A stretch of 53,842 nt of DNA, from assembly GCF_001440395.1 (NCBI RefSeq), contig NZ_LLXZ01000156.1:1-53842 (forward strand). The letters are read 5' to 3'. Made by a program: the position numbers and the translations under genes. Shown here piece after piece: positions 29,667-38,695 of this stretch. Position 1 is the first letter of the stretch. Every line of letters begins with the position of its first letter. Below the pieces are notes generated by a model. It was not told the origin of the DNA. It did not search any database and saw only the letters and a list, made by a program, of their open reading frames with translations. This stretch comes from Bradyrhizobium jicamae (GTDB lineage Bacteria > Pseudomonadota > Alphaproteobacteria > Rhizobiales > Xanthobacteraceae).

Positions 29667-31163
29667 ATGGCTGTCACCCAGGCAATTCCGATCACGCGCC
29701 ATCCCTATGCGGACGGCTCCTACAAGAAGATGCTGATCGACGGCCAATGGGTCGATGCCGCCTCCGGCAAGCGGTTCGAGACGCACAACCCTGCGACCGG
29801 CGAGTTGCTCGCAACCGTCGCCGAGGGTGACGCGGAGGATATCAACCGGGCCGTGGCGGCGGCGCGCCGCGCCTTCGAGGGGCCGTGGAGCAAGGTCAAG
29901 CCGTATGAGCGGCAGGGCCTGTTGTTGAAGCTCGCCGATCTCGTCGAGAAGAACTTCGAGGAACTGTCGCAGCTCGACACGCTGGACATGGGCGCGCCGA
30001 TCAGCCGCACCCGCGGCAACAAGCTGCGCGTGCTCGGCATGCTGCGTTATTACGCGGGGCAGGCAACGGCGCTGCACGGTGAAACCATCGAGAACTCGCT
30101 GCCCGGCGAAATCTTCTCCTATACGCTGAAGGAGCCGATCGGCGTCGTCGGCGCAATCATTCCCTGGAACGGGCCGCTCGGCGCGACCGTCTGGAAGATC
30201 GGTCCCGCGATCGCGACCGGATGCACCGTGGTGCTGAAGCCGGCCGAGGAAGCGCCGCTGACCTCGCTGCGGCTGGCCGAGCTCTGCATGGAAGCCGGCG
30301 TTCCGCCCGGCGTCGTCAATGTCGTGCCCGGCTATGGCGAGACCGCGGGCGCGACGCTCGCCTCGCATCCGGATGTCGACAAGGTCGCGTTCACTGGCTC
30401 GCACGTCACCGGACAGTCGATCATCCGCGCCTCCGCCGGCAATCTGAAGAGGGTCTCGCTCGAACTCGGCGGCAAGTCACCGGACATCGTGTTCGCCGAT
30501 GCCGATCTCGACGCCGCGGTGCCGGGCGCGGCGATGGCGGTGTTCGCTAATTCGGGGCAGATCTGCAGCGCCGGGACGCGGCTGTTCGTCGAACAGAAGG
30601 TCTATGACGAGTTCGTCGGCCGCGTCGCCGAATTCGGCAAGAAGCTGCAGGTCGGCAACGGCATCGATCCGAATACCCAGATCGGGCCGCTGGTGTCGAA
30701 GGATCAGCTTGAGCGCGTCACCGGCTATCTCGACATCGGCCAGAAGGAGGGCGCCAAGGCGATGGTCGGCGGCGGCCGCCTGACCGAAGGCGCGCTCTCG
30801 AAGGGGTTCTTCGTGCAGCCGACCGTGTTCGCCAACGTGCAGGACAATATGCGGATCGCGCAGGAGGAAATCTTCGGGCCCGTGATCTCGGCGATCTCCT
30901 TCAAGGATACCGACGAACTGGTCAAGCGCGCCAATGCCACCACCTTCGGCCTCGGCAGCGGCGTCTGGACCACCAATGTCAGCAAGGCGCATCAGGTCGC
31001 GAAGGCGCTGCGCGCCGGCTCGGTCTGGGTGAACTGCTATCAGGCGATGGACCCGGCCGTGCCGTTCGGCGGCTACAAGATGAGCGGTTACGGCCGCGAG
31101 TCCGGCAAGCAGCACGTCGAGGAATATCTCAACGTCAAAGCGGTCTGGATCAAGACCGGTTAA
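29667..31163 (+). CDS. NAD(P)-dependent aldehyde dehydrogenase
   Basis: It oxidises an aldehyde to an acid with NAD(P). Visible are PWNGPLG in the substrate/cofactor tunnel, FTGSHVTGQS (cofactor loop), the catalytic Glu in LELGGKSPDIV, and the catalytic Cys in SGQICSAGTR. Length 498 residues is typical. PFGGYKMSGYGRESG near the end is also standard. An AAGGGAATGTAGAC leader precedes the ATG. The substrate is unknown; the SDR gene diverges from it, suggesting a shared alcohol/aldehyde route. Confidence 0.92.
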   Translation: MAVTQAIPITRHPYADGSYKKMLIDGQWVDAASGKRFETHNPATGELLATVAEGDAEDINRAVAAARRAFEGPWSKVKPYERQGLLLKLADLVEKNFEELSQLDTLDMGAPISRTRGNKLRVLGMLRYYAGQATALHGETIENSLPGEIFSYTLKEPIGVVGAIIPWNGPLGATVWKIGPAIATGCTVVLKPAEEAPLTSLRLAELCMEAGVPPGVVNVVPGYGETAGATLASHPDVDKVAFTGSHVTGQSIIRASAGNLKRVSLELGGKSPDIVFADADLDAAVPGAAMAVFANSGQICSAGTRLFVEQKVYDEFVGRVAEFGKKLQVGNGIDPNTQIGPLVSKDQLERVTGYLDIGQKEGAKAMVGGGRLTEGALSKGFFVQPTVFANVQDNMRIAQEEIFGPVISAISFKDTDELVKRANATTFGLGSGVWTTNVSKAHQVAKALRAGSVWVNCYQAMDPAVPFGGYKMSGYGRESGKQHVEEYLNVKAVWIKTG

Positions 31164-31181
31164 GGCGGTGGATATCGAATT

Positions 31182-31292
31182 CGTCATTGCGAGCGTAGCG
31201 AAGCAATCCATCTCTCCGCTTGCGGAAGCATGGATTGCTTCGTCGTTTCGCTCCCTTGCGCAAACGCTTCGCGTTTGTCGCTGGCAATGACG
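31182..31292. repeat. palindromic repeat family 2, copy 1
   Basis: CGTCATTGCGAGCGTAGCGA opens the unit, GAAGCAATCCAT and ATGGATTGCTTC are inner arms and GCAATGACG closes. Other copies are at 33,007 and 48,092. This copy has an insert of about 25 bases before the closing arm. Confidence 0.75.
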
Positions 31293-31297
31293 ATACC

Positions 31298-31678
31298 CTA
31301 GCGGGCGGCCTTCTTCGGCCGCCCGATCTCCTTGCACAGCGCTTCCAATTCCTTGCGCGCGGCGCTGGCGGCATTCCGTTCGATCTTGCGGTAGCGCGCG
31401 ATCAACGACGTGCCGAACGGCGTCAGGACCGCGCCGCCGCCGTTCTTGCCGCCGGTTTGCCGCTCGACCGCGGCCTGCCGGCAGATCCGGTTGATCTCGT
31501 CGACCAGATCCCAGGCGCGCTTGTAGGACATATCCATCGCGCGGCCGGCGGCCGAGATCGAGCCGCAGGCCTCGATATTCTCCAACAGCTGAATTTTGCC
31601 GGGTCCGATGCGTGCCTCGTCGGCCAGGTCGATCCGGACGCTCAGCGAAGGTAGCGATCTGGCGTTCGTTTTCGGCAT
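31298..31678 (-). CDS. ModE-type winged-helix regulator, DNA-binding domain only
   Basis: The sequence KIQLLENIEACGSISAAGRA, then MSYKRAWDLVDEINRI, and the glycine-rich wing GGKNGGGAVLTPFG are typical of the ModE N-terminal domain, which in E. coli senses molybdate through C-terminal Mop domains. Those are absent here (about 126 residues), as in the single-domain ModE-like regulators of many alphaproteobacteria. No molybdate transport or molybdenum enzyme gene is adjacent; the divergent neighbour is an OYE gene. I start it at MPKTNARS. Confidence 0.85.
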   Translation of the reverse strand: MPKTNARSLPSLSVRIDLADEARIGPGKIQLLENIEACGSISAAGRAMDMSYKRAWDLVDEINRICRQAAVERQTGGKNGGGAVLTPFGTSLIARYRKIERNAASAARKELEALCKEIGRPKKAAR

Positions 31679-31784
31679 GGGCGACTTGCTCTCTTGCATC
31701 GCGTGGCGAGATTGCCACCGGAGCCTTTTACGAACAAGCTGAAGCGGTTACATATCCGTATCAACACGGGGTTCTGGAATAGAC

Positions 31785-32909
31785 ATGAAATATCCATCGC
31801 TGTTTTCGCCGCTCAAGGTCGGTCCCTATCAGCTCCAGCATCGCCTCGCGCTGGCGCCGCTGACGCGGATGCGGGCGGCAAAACCCTCGCTGGCGCCGCG
31901 GCCGCTGAATGCAGAGTATTACGCGCAGCGCGCGACGCCGGGCGGATTGCTGATCGCCGAAGCCTCGCCCGTGACGGCGACGGGTTTTGGTAGCCCCGGC
32001 GTGCCCGGCATCTATACGCAAGCGCAGATCGCAGGTTGGCGCGAGGTGGTCGATGCGGTTCACGCGAAGGGCGGAATTGTTTTCCTGCAGCTTTGGCATG
32101 TCGGGCGGGTCTCCCATTCCTCGTTCCAGCCTGATGGCGTGCTGCCGGTCGCGCCATCGGCGGTGCCGATCGCCGACCTGAAGACCGGAACAGCCGATGG
32201 CAAGGCGGTGCCCTACGAGACGCCGCGTGCGCTCGAGACGTCGGAGATTCCTGATATCATCGACGCCTATCGCCAGGCCGCAAAGAATGCGCTTGCGGCC
32301 GGCTTCGACGGCGTCGAGGTGCATGGTGCAAACGGCTATCTGATCGAGCAGTTTCTGCAGTCGCACACCAATCTGCGCACGGATCAATATGGCGGCTCCA
32401 TACCGAACCGCGTGCGGTTCCTGATGGAGGTGACGCAGGCCGTGGTCGAGGTCTGGGGCGCCGATCGCGTCGGCGTGCGGCTGTCGCCGTATGGCGTTGC
32501 CAACGGCAGCGGCGAACCGGATCCGATGCCGCTTTACACCTATGCGGTCGAGCAGCTCAATCCGCTTGGGCTGGCCTATCTGCATTTCATCGAACCGCGC
32601 TCCTCAGGCGCCGGCCGCGCCGAGGTCAACCACCAGAACGTGCCGTCCGCAATGGTGCTGTTCCGCCCGATCTGGAAGGGCGTACTGATCACCGCCGGCG
32701 GATTTACGGGCGAGACCGCCGATGCGGCGATCCGGGATGGTCATGCCGATGCCGTCGCGTTCGGCCGCATCTTCATTTCGAATCCGGACCTGCCGCGGCG
32801 TTTGCAGCGCGGCTTCCCGCTGACCCCCTACAACCGCGCGACGTTCTATGGCGGCGACGTAGCGGGCTACACGGATTATCCGGAACACGACGAACTGGAG
32901 CAGGCGTGA
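31785..32909 (+). CDS. Old Yellow Enzyme-type alkene reductase (NADH:flavin oxidoreductase)
   Basis: The FMN-binding TIM barrel starts SLFSPLKVGPYQLQHRLALA with PLTRMRA. The substrate-binding pair appears in GVEVHGANGYLIEQF (H and N), followed by SHTNLRTDQYGGS, and the end has AVAFGRIFISNPDLPRRL. Length 374 residues is normal for NemA/XenA-like ene-reductases, which reduce activated C=C bonds and some nitro compounds with NAD(P)H. The ModE-like gene is divergent, so it may regulate this one, but no site is recognised. Confidence 0.9.
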   Translation: MKYPSLFSPLKVGPYQLQHRLALAPLTRMRAAKPSLAPRPLNAEYYAQRATPGGLLIAEASPVTATGFGSPGVPGIYTQAQIAGWREVVDAVHAKGGIVFLQLWHVGRVSHSSFQPDGVLPVAPSAVPIADLKTGTADGKAVPYETPRALETSEIPDIIDAYRQAAKNALAAGFDGVEVHGANGYLIEQFLQSHTNLRTDQYGGSIPNRVRFLMEVTQAVVEVWGADRVGVRLSPYGVANGSGEPDPMPLYTYAVEQLNPLGLAYLHFIEPRSSGAGRAEVNHQNVPSAMVLFRPIWKGVLITAGGFTGETADAAIRDGHADAVAFGRIFISNPDLPRRLQRGFPLTPYNRATFYGGDVAGYTDYPEHDELEQA

Positions 32910-32916
32910 CGAGATC

Positions 32917-32994
32917 GTAGCCCGGATGAGCGCAGCGATATCCGGGGCCGGTATCAGCAGCGTTCCCGGATATCGCTTCGCTCATCCGGGCTAC
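32917..32994. repeat. palindromic repeat family 3, copy 1
   Basis: GTAGCCCGGATGAGCGCAGC opens and CGCTCATCCGGGCTAC closes, with GATATCCGGG and CCCGGATATC inside. Other copies are at 35,570 and 38,612. Confidence 0.75.
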
Positions 32995-33006
32995 AAGTCA
33001 GGGAAT

Positions 33007-33090
33007 CGTCATTGCGAGCGCAGCGAAGCAATCCATCTCTCAACACGCGGATAGATGGATTGCTTCGTCGCTTTGCTCATCGCAATGACG
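33007..33090. repeat. palindromic repeat family 2, copy 2
   Basis: CGTCATTGCGAGCGCAGCGA opens, GAAGCAATCCAT and ATGGATTGCTTC are inside, and CGCAATGACG closes. It follows a family 3 copy by 13 bases. Confidence 0.75.
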
Positions 33091-33112
33091 GGGTGTAGGA
33101 GCAGGACCGAAA

Positions 33113-33628
33113 ATGTTTCCTGAACCGGAAGAGCTGGAAAAAAAGAAAACCAAGGCCGTCGCGCTCGGCAAGCCCGCCGCGGGCCAATGCCTGTGCGGCA
33201 AGGTCGGCTTCGAGATCGACGTGCCGGCGCGCTGGGCCTGGCACGATCATTCGCCGTCGAGCCGCCGCGCGCATGGCGCAGCGTATGCGACCTATGTCGG
33301 GAGCTGGCGGAAACGCTTCCGCATCACCAGGGGCAAGACCAGCCTCGCGCGGTTCGAAGACGAGGCCACCAAGACCGTACGCAGCTTTTGCTCGAACTGC
33401 GGCACGCCGATAGCCTATGAACGCCCGCGCTCGCCGCACATGGTCAACATTCCACGTGCGCTGTTCTCGGGGCGCACCGGCCGCCAGCCGCTCTATCACA
33501 TCGCCATCGAGGAGCTGCAGGAATGGGCCTACACCGGCGAGCCGCTGGTGCCGCTGAAAGGATATCCCGGCGTGGTCTGGCAGCGCTCGAAAAAGAAGAA
33601 GCGCGCCGAACGTGAAGGGATGGTCTAG
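33113..33628 (+). CDS. GFA/CENP-V-type zinc protein lacking the central cysteines
   Basis: GFA-family proteins bind two zinc ions through an outer CxC plus CxxC set and a central CxxC-type set. Here C26 and C28 (QCLCGKVGF) and C93 and C96 (FCSNCGTPI) keep the structural site. The central segment, normally with cysteines as in CHCxxCR, reads HDHSPSSRRAHG at 44-55, so the Cys ligands are replaced by D45, S47 and S50. The catalytic zinc is thus probably absent or bound differently. Glutathione-linked formaldehyde chemistry should not be assumed. A Lys/Arg tail (RSKKKKRAERE) ends it. Confidence 0.75.
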   Translation: MFPEPEELEKKKTKAVALGKPAAGQCLCGKVGFEIDVPARWAWHDHSPSSRRAHGAAYATYVGSWRKRFRITRGKTSLARFEDEATKTVRSFCSNCGTPIAYERPRSPHMVNIPRALFSGRTGRQPLYHIAIEELQEWAYTGEPLVPLKGYPGVVWQRSKKKKRAEREGMV

Positions 33629-33711
33629 GACAGCATGAGATCAGGTCGGGCCGTGACGACCTGACCATCTCGTGCCTCCGACGCAAGCGGCCCGAGGGCT
33701 GCGAGCCGCGG

Positions 33712-33753
33712 CCCATTCTACTTTGCATGGGGTTGTTTTCGCGATTTTGTGTC
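33712..33753 (+). repeat. 42-bp repeat, copy 1
   Basis: CCCATTCTACTTTGCATGGG followed by GTTGTTTTCG and ATTTTGTGTC. A second copy with about three changes is at 52,099. Both follow a coding gene end. Confidence 0.65.
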
Positions 33754-33892
33754 CGGGTCCTCCGGTCACGGCGCCGGGACACGGAAAATGCGGGTGCAGA
33801 GCAGCCATGACCTCGCTCCATTGCACACAACCCTCAAGTTTGATCATCTGCCTCCACCCCGCACGTCCACGAAGCGGCGGGCGGGAGGAAAA

Positions 33893-35557
33893 ATGAAGAA
33901 CAAGATCACCGGCCGTTCCGCATTCCTTGCACTGCTGAAGGATGAGGGCGTCACGCATCTGTTCGGCAATCCCGGCACCACCGAATTGCCGATCATGCAT
34001 GCGCTGAAGGACCACCCCGACCTCACCTATGTGATGGCGATGCAGGAAAGCCTTGTCGTCGCGATGGCCGACGGTTTCAGCCGCGCCTCAGGCAAGCTCG
34101 TCGCCTGCAACGTCCATGTCGCGCCCGGCCTCGGCAACGCCATGGGCTCGCTCTACAACGCCAGCTTCACCGGCACGCCCCTGATCCTCACCGCCGGCCA
34201 GCAGGAGCAGGGCCACGGCCTGACCGAGCCGGTGCTCTATGGCCCGCTGGTGCAGATGGCGCAGCCTTTGGTGAAATGGGCGGTGGAAGTGACGCGGCTG
34301 GAGGACCTGCCGCGGATCGTGCGCCGCGCCGCCAAGATCGCGACCACGCCGCCGACGGGGCCGGTATTCATCTCGCTGCCGGGCGATATCCTCAATTCCG
34401 AGGCCGGCATCGAGCTCGGCCGCTCGACCCGCATCGATACAAGCGTCAAGCCGTCGGAGGAGTCGCTGCAGGCGCTGACCGCGCGCGTCCTTAAGGCGGA
34501 GCGGCCGGTGATCATCGTCGGCGACGAGATCGTCAAGAGCGATGCATTGCGGGAGGCCGCCGAGTTGGCGGAAACGCTGGGCTGCCCGGCATATCAGTCT
34601 CCGACGCCCTACGGCGCGCATTTCCTCTCCGAAAGCCCGTGCTTCATGGGTGCGATCGCGCGCATCCAGAAGATCGCCCGCGAGACGCTCGCGCCCTACG
34701 ACCTCATCATCGCGCTCGGCGGCGATCCGCTGCGGATGTCGGTCTACAGCGAGACCGATCCGCTGCCGGACGGGCTGTCGATCGTTCAGGTCGGACTGGT
34801 CGACCACGATCTCGCCAGGAATTACGGCGCGGACATCGCGTTGAAGGCCGACGTGAAGGAGACGCTGCGCGCGCTGGTGCCGGCATTGAAGACTGCCGGC
34901 GGCAGTGCGCTTCAGGCGCGTGCAAGCCGGGGACTTGACGCGCTCGCATCGAAGAACTGGGCGGCGCGGCGCAAGCCGCTCGTCGAACAGATTTCAAAGC
35001 ATGCCACCACCTCGCCGATCGATCCGGACTGGCTGGCGCTGCAGGTGGTCGAGGCGATGCCTGACAACGCGATCCTGGTCGACGAAGGGCTGACGTCCTC
35101 GCGGCAGATGATCGCGCTGCGGCCGCATCGCGATCGCTATGGCTATCACGCGCTGGCCTCGGGCGGCATCGGCTGGGGATTGCCGGCGGCCGTCGGCGTC
35201 AGCCTCGCCAACCCGCAGCGGCCTGTCGTCTGTTACTCCGGCGACGGCAGCTCGATGTATTCGATCCAGTCGCTGTGGACTGCGGCGAACCACAAGCTGC
35301 CGCTGACGTTTGTGATCGTCAACAATGGCGGCTACCGCATCATCAAGCAGCGGCTGCTCGCCTTCCATGGCGACGATCATTACGTCGGCATGGACTTTGT
35401 CGATCCGCCGGTGGATTTTACCGGCGTTGCGAAGTCGCTGGGATTGGAAGCGACGAAGGTGACCGACCCCGGTCAGTTGAAGTCGGTATTGTCTTCAGCG
35501 TTCAGCCGCCCCGGCGCGAAGCTGATCGAGGTGGTGGTGAGCAATTCGGTGAATTGA
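33893..35557 (+). CDS. thiamine-diphosphate enzyme, benzoylformate decarboxylase/acetolactate synthase-like
   Basis: The gene starts at MKNKITGRSAFLALLKDEGV behind GGGAGG; the frame is open 48 codons further upstream without such a site. The N-terminal ThDP domain has FGNPGTTELPIMHA and the Glu that activates the cofactor in MQESLVVAMADGFSR. The C-terminal domain has the ThDP motif starting GDGSSMYSIQSLW, ending INNGGYRI-like (VNNGGYRIIKQR). Benzoylformate decarboxylase-type enzymes share the PGTTE start. It would act on a 2-oxo acid in the cytoplasm. An aldehyde product could feed the aldehyde dehydrogenase 2.7 kb upstream, but they are not in one operon. Confidence 0.85.
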   Translation: MKNKITGRSAFLALLKDEGVTHLFGNPGTTELPIMHALKDHPDLTYVMAMQESLVVAMADGFSRASGKLVACNVHVAPGLGNAMGSLYNASFTGTPLILTAGQQEQGHGLTEPVLYGPLVQMAQPLVKWAVEVTRLEDLPRIVRRAAKIATTPPTGPVFISLPGDILNSEAGIELGRSTRIDTSVKPSEESLQALTARVLKAERPVIIVGDEIVKSDALREAAELAETLGCPAYQSPTPYGAHFLSESPCFMGAIARIQKIARETLAPYDLIIALGGDPLRMSVYSETDPLPDGLSIVQVGLVDHDLARNYGADIALKADVKETLRALVPALKTAGGSALQARASRGLDALASKNWAARRKPLVEQISKHATTSPIDPDWLALQVVEAMPDNAILVDEGLTSSRQMIALRPHRDRYGYHALASGGIGWGLPAAVGVSLANPQRPVVCYSGDGSSMYSIQSLWTAANHKLPLTFVIVNNGGYRIIKQRLLAFHGDDHYVGMDFVDPPVDFTGVAKSLGLEATKVTDPGQLKSVLSSAFSRPGAKLIEVVVSNSVN

Positions 35558-35569
35558 TTTCGATAACTT

Positions 35570-35647
35570 GTAGCCCGGATGAGCGAAGCGATATCCGGGG
35601 GCCGGTGCTAGAGGGGTCCCGGATGTCGCTGCGCTCATCCGGGCTAC
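35570..35647. repeat. palindromic repeat family 3, copy 2
   Basis: GTAGCCCGGATGAGCGAAGC opens and GCGCTCATCCGGGCTAC closes, 13 bases after the ThDP enzyme stop. Confidence 0.75.
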
Positions 35648-35652
35648 GCGCC

Positions 35653-37041
35653 TCATTCCGCCGCCGCTGCCTTCGGCCCAACACGATACCTCGCCGCCGG
35701 ATGCTGCTCCGTCAGCCGCGCGCGTCCCTTGCCGAACAACTTCTCCCGCAACGTCCCCTCCGCATACTCGCTCTTGTACCGCCCGCGCCGGGTCAGCTCC
35801 GGCACCAACATGTCGGCGATGTCCTCGAAATCGCCGGGCGAGGTAGCGAAGGCGACGTTGAGGCCATCGACGTCGGTCTGCTCGAACCACGCCTCGATAT
35901 CGTCGGCGACCTTCTCGGGCGTGCCGACCACCACGGGGCCGGCGCCGCCGATGCCGACATGCTCGACGACCTCGCGCACGGTCCAGACCCTGTCAGGATC
36001 GGCACGCGTGACATTATCAAGCGCGGTGCGGCCTGCATCGTTCTGGACGTGGCGCACCTGCTGCTCGAGATCGTAATTCGAGAAGTCGACACCCATCCAG
36101 CCCGACATGAGAGCCAGCGCACCTTCGGGCGCGATGTGCCTGCGGTAGTCGGCGTATTTCGCTTTCGCCTCGGCTTCGGTGCGGCCGAGAATGATCGTCA
36201 TCATCGAGAACATCAGGATCTCGGCCGGGTTGCGCCCGATCTCCTTGGCGAGCGCGCGGATCGCCGCCACGCGCGGCCCGATGATCTTGGCCGACGGGCC
36301 GGACATGAACACGCATTCGGCGTGCTGGGCCGCGAACTGCCGCCCGCGCGGCGAGGTGCCGGCCTGGTACAGCACCGGCGTCCGCTGCGGCGACGGCTCG
36401 CTGAGATGAATGGCGTTGAGACGGTAGTTGGTCCCCTCATGCTGGATGCGATGCACCTTGGAAGGATCGGCAAAGATGCCGCGCGCACGGTCACGCAGCA
36501 CGGCGCCGTCCTCCCAGCTTCCCTCCCAGAGCTTGTAGACCAGCTCCATATATTCATCCGCGATCTCGTAGCGGTCGTCATGCGCGGTCTGCTTGTCCTT
36601 GCCGGCGCCGCGGGCGGCGCTGTCGAGATAGCCGGTCACCACATTCCAGCCGACGCGGCCCTCGGTCAGATGATCGAGCGTCGACATGCGCCGCGCAAAC
36701 GGGTAGGGCGGCTCGAATGAGAGATTGCTGGTGACGCCGAAGCCGAGATTCTGCGTCACCGCGGCCATCGCCGGGATCAGCATCAGGGGTTCGTTGGCCG
36801 GGGTCTGCGCAGCATTGCGCAGCGCGGCGTCCGGGCTGCTGCCGAACACGTCATAGACGCCGAGCACGTCGGCGAGAAACAGCCCGTCGAACCGGCCGCG
36901 CTCCAGCGTTTTCGCCAGATCGAGCCAATAGGGCAGGCGGTTGTAGCCGAGGGTGCGGTCGCGCGGGTGGGTCCAGAGCCCCGGCGATTGATGCGCCACG
37001 CAGTTCATGGCGAAGGCGTTGAGCCGGATTTGTTTTGTCAT
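35653..37041 (-). CDS. LLM-class flavin-dependent monooxygenase (NtaA/SnaA/DszA type)
   Basis: The N terminus MTKQIRLNAFAMNCVAHQSP with GLWTHPRD and RGRFDGLFLADVLGVYDVFG is characteristic of the long FMNH2-dependent monooxygenases acting on nitrilotriacetate or organosulfur compounds. Others are SFEPPYPFARRMSTLDHLTE with GRVGWNVVTGY and YQAGTSPRGRQFAAQHAECV. At 462 residues the length matches. It needs reduced FMN from a separate reductase, not seen nearby. It is divergent from the M20 peptidase gene. The substrate cannot be read from the sequence. Confidence 0.9.
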   Translation of the reverse strand: MTKQIRLNAFAMNCVAHQSPGLWTHPRDRTLGYNRLPYWLDLAKTLERGRFDGLFLADVLGVYDVFGSSPDAALRNAAQTPANEPLMLIPAMAAVTQNLGFGVTSNLSFEPPYPFARRMSTLDHLTEGRVGWNVVTGYLDSAARGAGKDKQTAHDDRYEIADEYMELVYKLWEGSWEDGAVLRDRARGIFADPSKVHRIQHEGTNYRLNAIHLSEPSPQRTPVLYQAGTSPRGRQFAAQHAECVFMSGPSAKIIGPRVAAIRALAKEIGRNPAEILMFSMMTIILGRTEAEAKAKYADYRRHIAPEGALALMSGWMGVDFSNYDLEQQVRHVQNDAGRTALDNVTRADPDRVWTVREVVEHVGIGGAGPVVVGTPEKVADDIEAWFEQTDVDGLNVAFATSPGDFEDIADMLVPELTRRGRYKSEYAEGTLREKLFGKGRARLTEQHPAARYRVGPKAAAAE

Positions 37042-37218
37042 GACGCGAACCTCGAGTATGCGCGAGAGTTCCTCGCGCATTCGCCCGGTTAAACGCCGGG
37101 CTGTTGCACGAAATTGTTGCATCCTCGCTGCGTTTGGCAAGGCCCATTCGGCGCTTCCAGCGGGCGGCTTATCCCGATAGGTTGCGGCCCAACACGGCAA
37201 CGAACAAAGGAAGAAAAT

Positions 37219-38601
37219 ATGGCTGACAGAGCCGACGCGGTGGCGCGGGCACGCGAGTATCTCCATTCCGGCGCGTTTCTCGCCGAACTCGGCCGCCGGG
37301 TTGGGTATAAGACCGAAAGCCAGAACCCCGGCCGCGAGGACGCGTTGCGCTCCTATCTCGTCGAGGACCTTCAGCCTGCTTTCGCTGCGCTCGACTTCTC
37401 CACCCGCCTGATCGAATCGCCTTCCGGCAGGGGTCCGTATCTGCTGGCGGATTACCGCGAGGATGCCTCGCTGCCGACGGTGCTTACCTATGGCCATGGC
37501 GATGTCGTCGACGGCATGGAAGGCGAGTGGCGCGACAATCTTGATCCCTGGAAGACCACGATCAAAGGCGAGCGCGTCTATGGCCGCGGCACCGCCGACA
37601 ACAAGGGGCAGCACAGCATCAATCTGGCGGCTTTGCGCGCTGTGCGCGAGACCCGCGGCGGCAAGCTCGGCTTCAATGCCAAGTTCATCATCGAGACGGG
37701 CGAGGAGATCGGCTCGCCCGATCTGCGGCAGGTCTGCGAGGCCCATCGCGAGGAGCTGAAGGCCGATCTGTTCCTGGCGTCTGACGGGCCGCGGCTGTCG
37801 ATAGAACGCCCGACCATTTTCCTCGGCTGCCGTGGCGGCAACCGCATTCATCTCGATGTCAATCTGCGTGAGGGCGGCAACCATTCCGGCAATTGGGGCG
37901 GCGTGCTCGCCAATCCCGCGACGATCCTTTGCAATGCCATCGCCAGCCTCGTCGACGGCAAGGGGCGGATGAAGCTCGATGCGCTGAAGCCGCCGCGGAT
38001 CTCGAACGCCGTTCGCGCGGCGCTCGCTGACGTGAAGATCGAGCCGACCGCGGACGAGCCGGCGCTGGCACCCGACTGGGGCGAGGAGGGGCTGACGCCG
38101 GCCGAGCGGCTGTTCGCGTGGAATACGCTGGAGGTGCTGGCGATGTCGTCAGGCAGCATCGACAAGCCGGCCAACGCCATTCCCGGTCGCGCCAATGCCG
38201 TGCTGCAGCTTCGCTTTGTCGTCGGCACCAGATACGAAGAGGTCGTCGACGCCGTGCGCGCGCATCTGCATGCCAACGGCTTTCCGATGGTGCAGGTCAG
38301 CGGCACGCAGCGCTTCGCGGCTTCCCGCACCGATGTCGACAGCCCCTGGGTGAACTGGACCGCGAACTCGATCCTGAAGACGACAGGCAAGGCGCCGGCG
38401 ATCCTGCCGAATTTCGGCGGCTCGCTGCCCAATGATGTTTTCGCCGAAGGGCTTGGGTTGCCGACGATCTGGGTGCCGCATTCCTATCCCGGCTGCTCGC
38501 AGCATGCGCCGGACGAGCACATTCTGCTGCCGGTGACGGAAGAGGCGCTCGCCATCATGGCGGGGATATTCTGGGACCTCGGCGAGAAGAAGGCGCTGTA
38601 G
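37219..38601 (+). CDS. M20-family metallopeptidase
   Basis: A di-zinc amidohydrolase/peptidase. Zinc ligands and catalysis are visible in LTYGHGDVVDG (HxD), GRGTADNKGQ (D), ETGEEIGSPD (catalytic E and ligand E), and the closing HAPDEH. The lid domain contains GGNHSGNWGGVLANPA. The start MADRADAVARAREYLHSGAF follows AAAGGAAG. Its 460 residues fit dipeptidase-like members (PepV/carnosinase type). It is cytoplasmic, as no signal peptide is seen. It is divergent from the LLM monooxygenase; the deacylation of an N-acyl compound would suit both, as a guess. Confidence 0.9.
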   Translation: MADRADAVARAREYLHSGAFLAELGRRVGYKTESQNPGREDALRSYLVEDLQPAFAALDFSTRLIESPSGRGPYLLADYREDASLPTVLTYGHGDVVDGMEGEWRDNLDPWKTTIKGERVYGRGTADNKGQHSINLAALRAVRETRGGKLGFNAKFIIETGEEIGSPDLRQVCEAHREELKADLFLASDGPRLSIERPTIFLGCRGGNRIHLDVNLREGGNHSGNWGGVLANPATILCNAIASLVDGKGRMKLDALKPPRISNAVRAALADVKIEPTADEPALAPDWGEEGLTPAERLFAWNTLEVLAMSSGSIDKPANAIPGRANAVLQLRFVVGTRYEEVVDAVRAHLHANGFPMVQVSGTQRFAASRTDVDSPWVNWTANSILKTTGKAPAILPNFGGSLPNDVFAEGLGLPTIWVPHSYPGCSQHAPDEHILLPVTEEALAIMAGIFWDLGEKKAL

Positions 38602-38611
38602 GTAACAAGGC

Positions 38612-38680
38612 GTAGCCCGGGTGAGCGTAGCGATACCCGGGAACAGTTTTCCCGCATATCGCTGCGCTCATGCGGGCTAC
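38612..38680. repeat. palindromic repeat family 3, copy 3
   Basis: GTAGCCCGGGTGAGCGTAGC opens and GCGCTCATGCGGGCTAC closes; this copy is the most diverged of the three. It lies between convergent genes. Confidence 0.7.
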
Positions 38681-38695
38681 AATTCGAGAGAGAAC

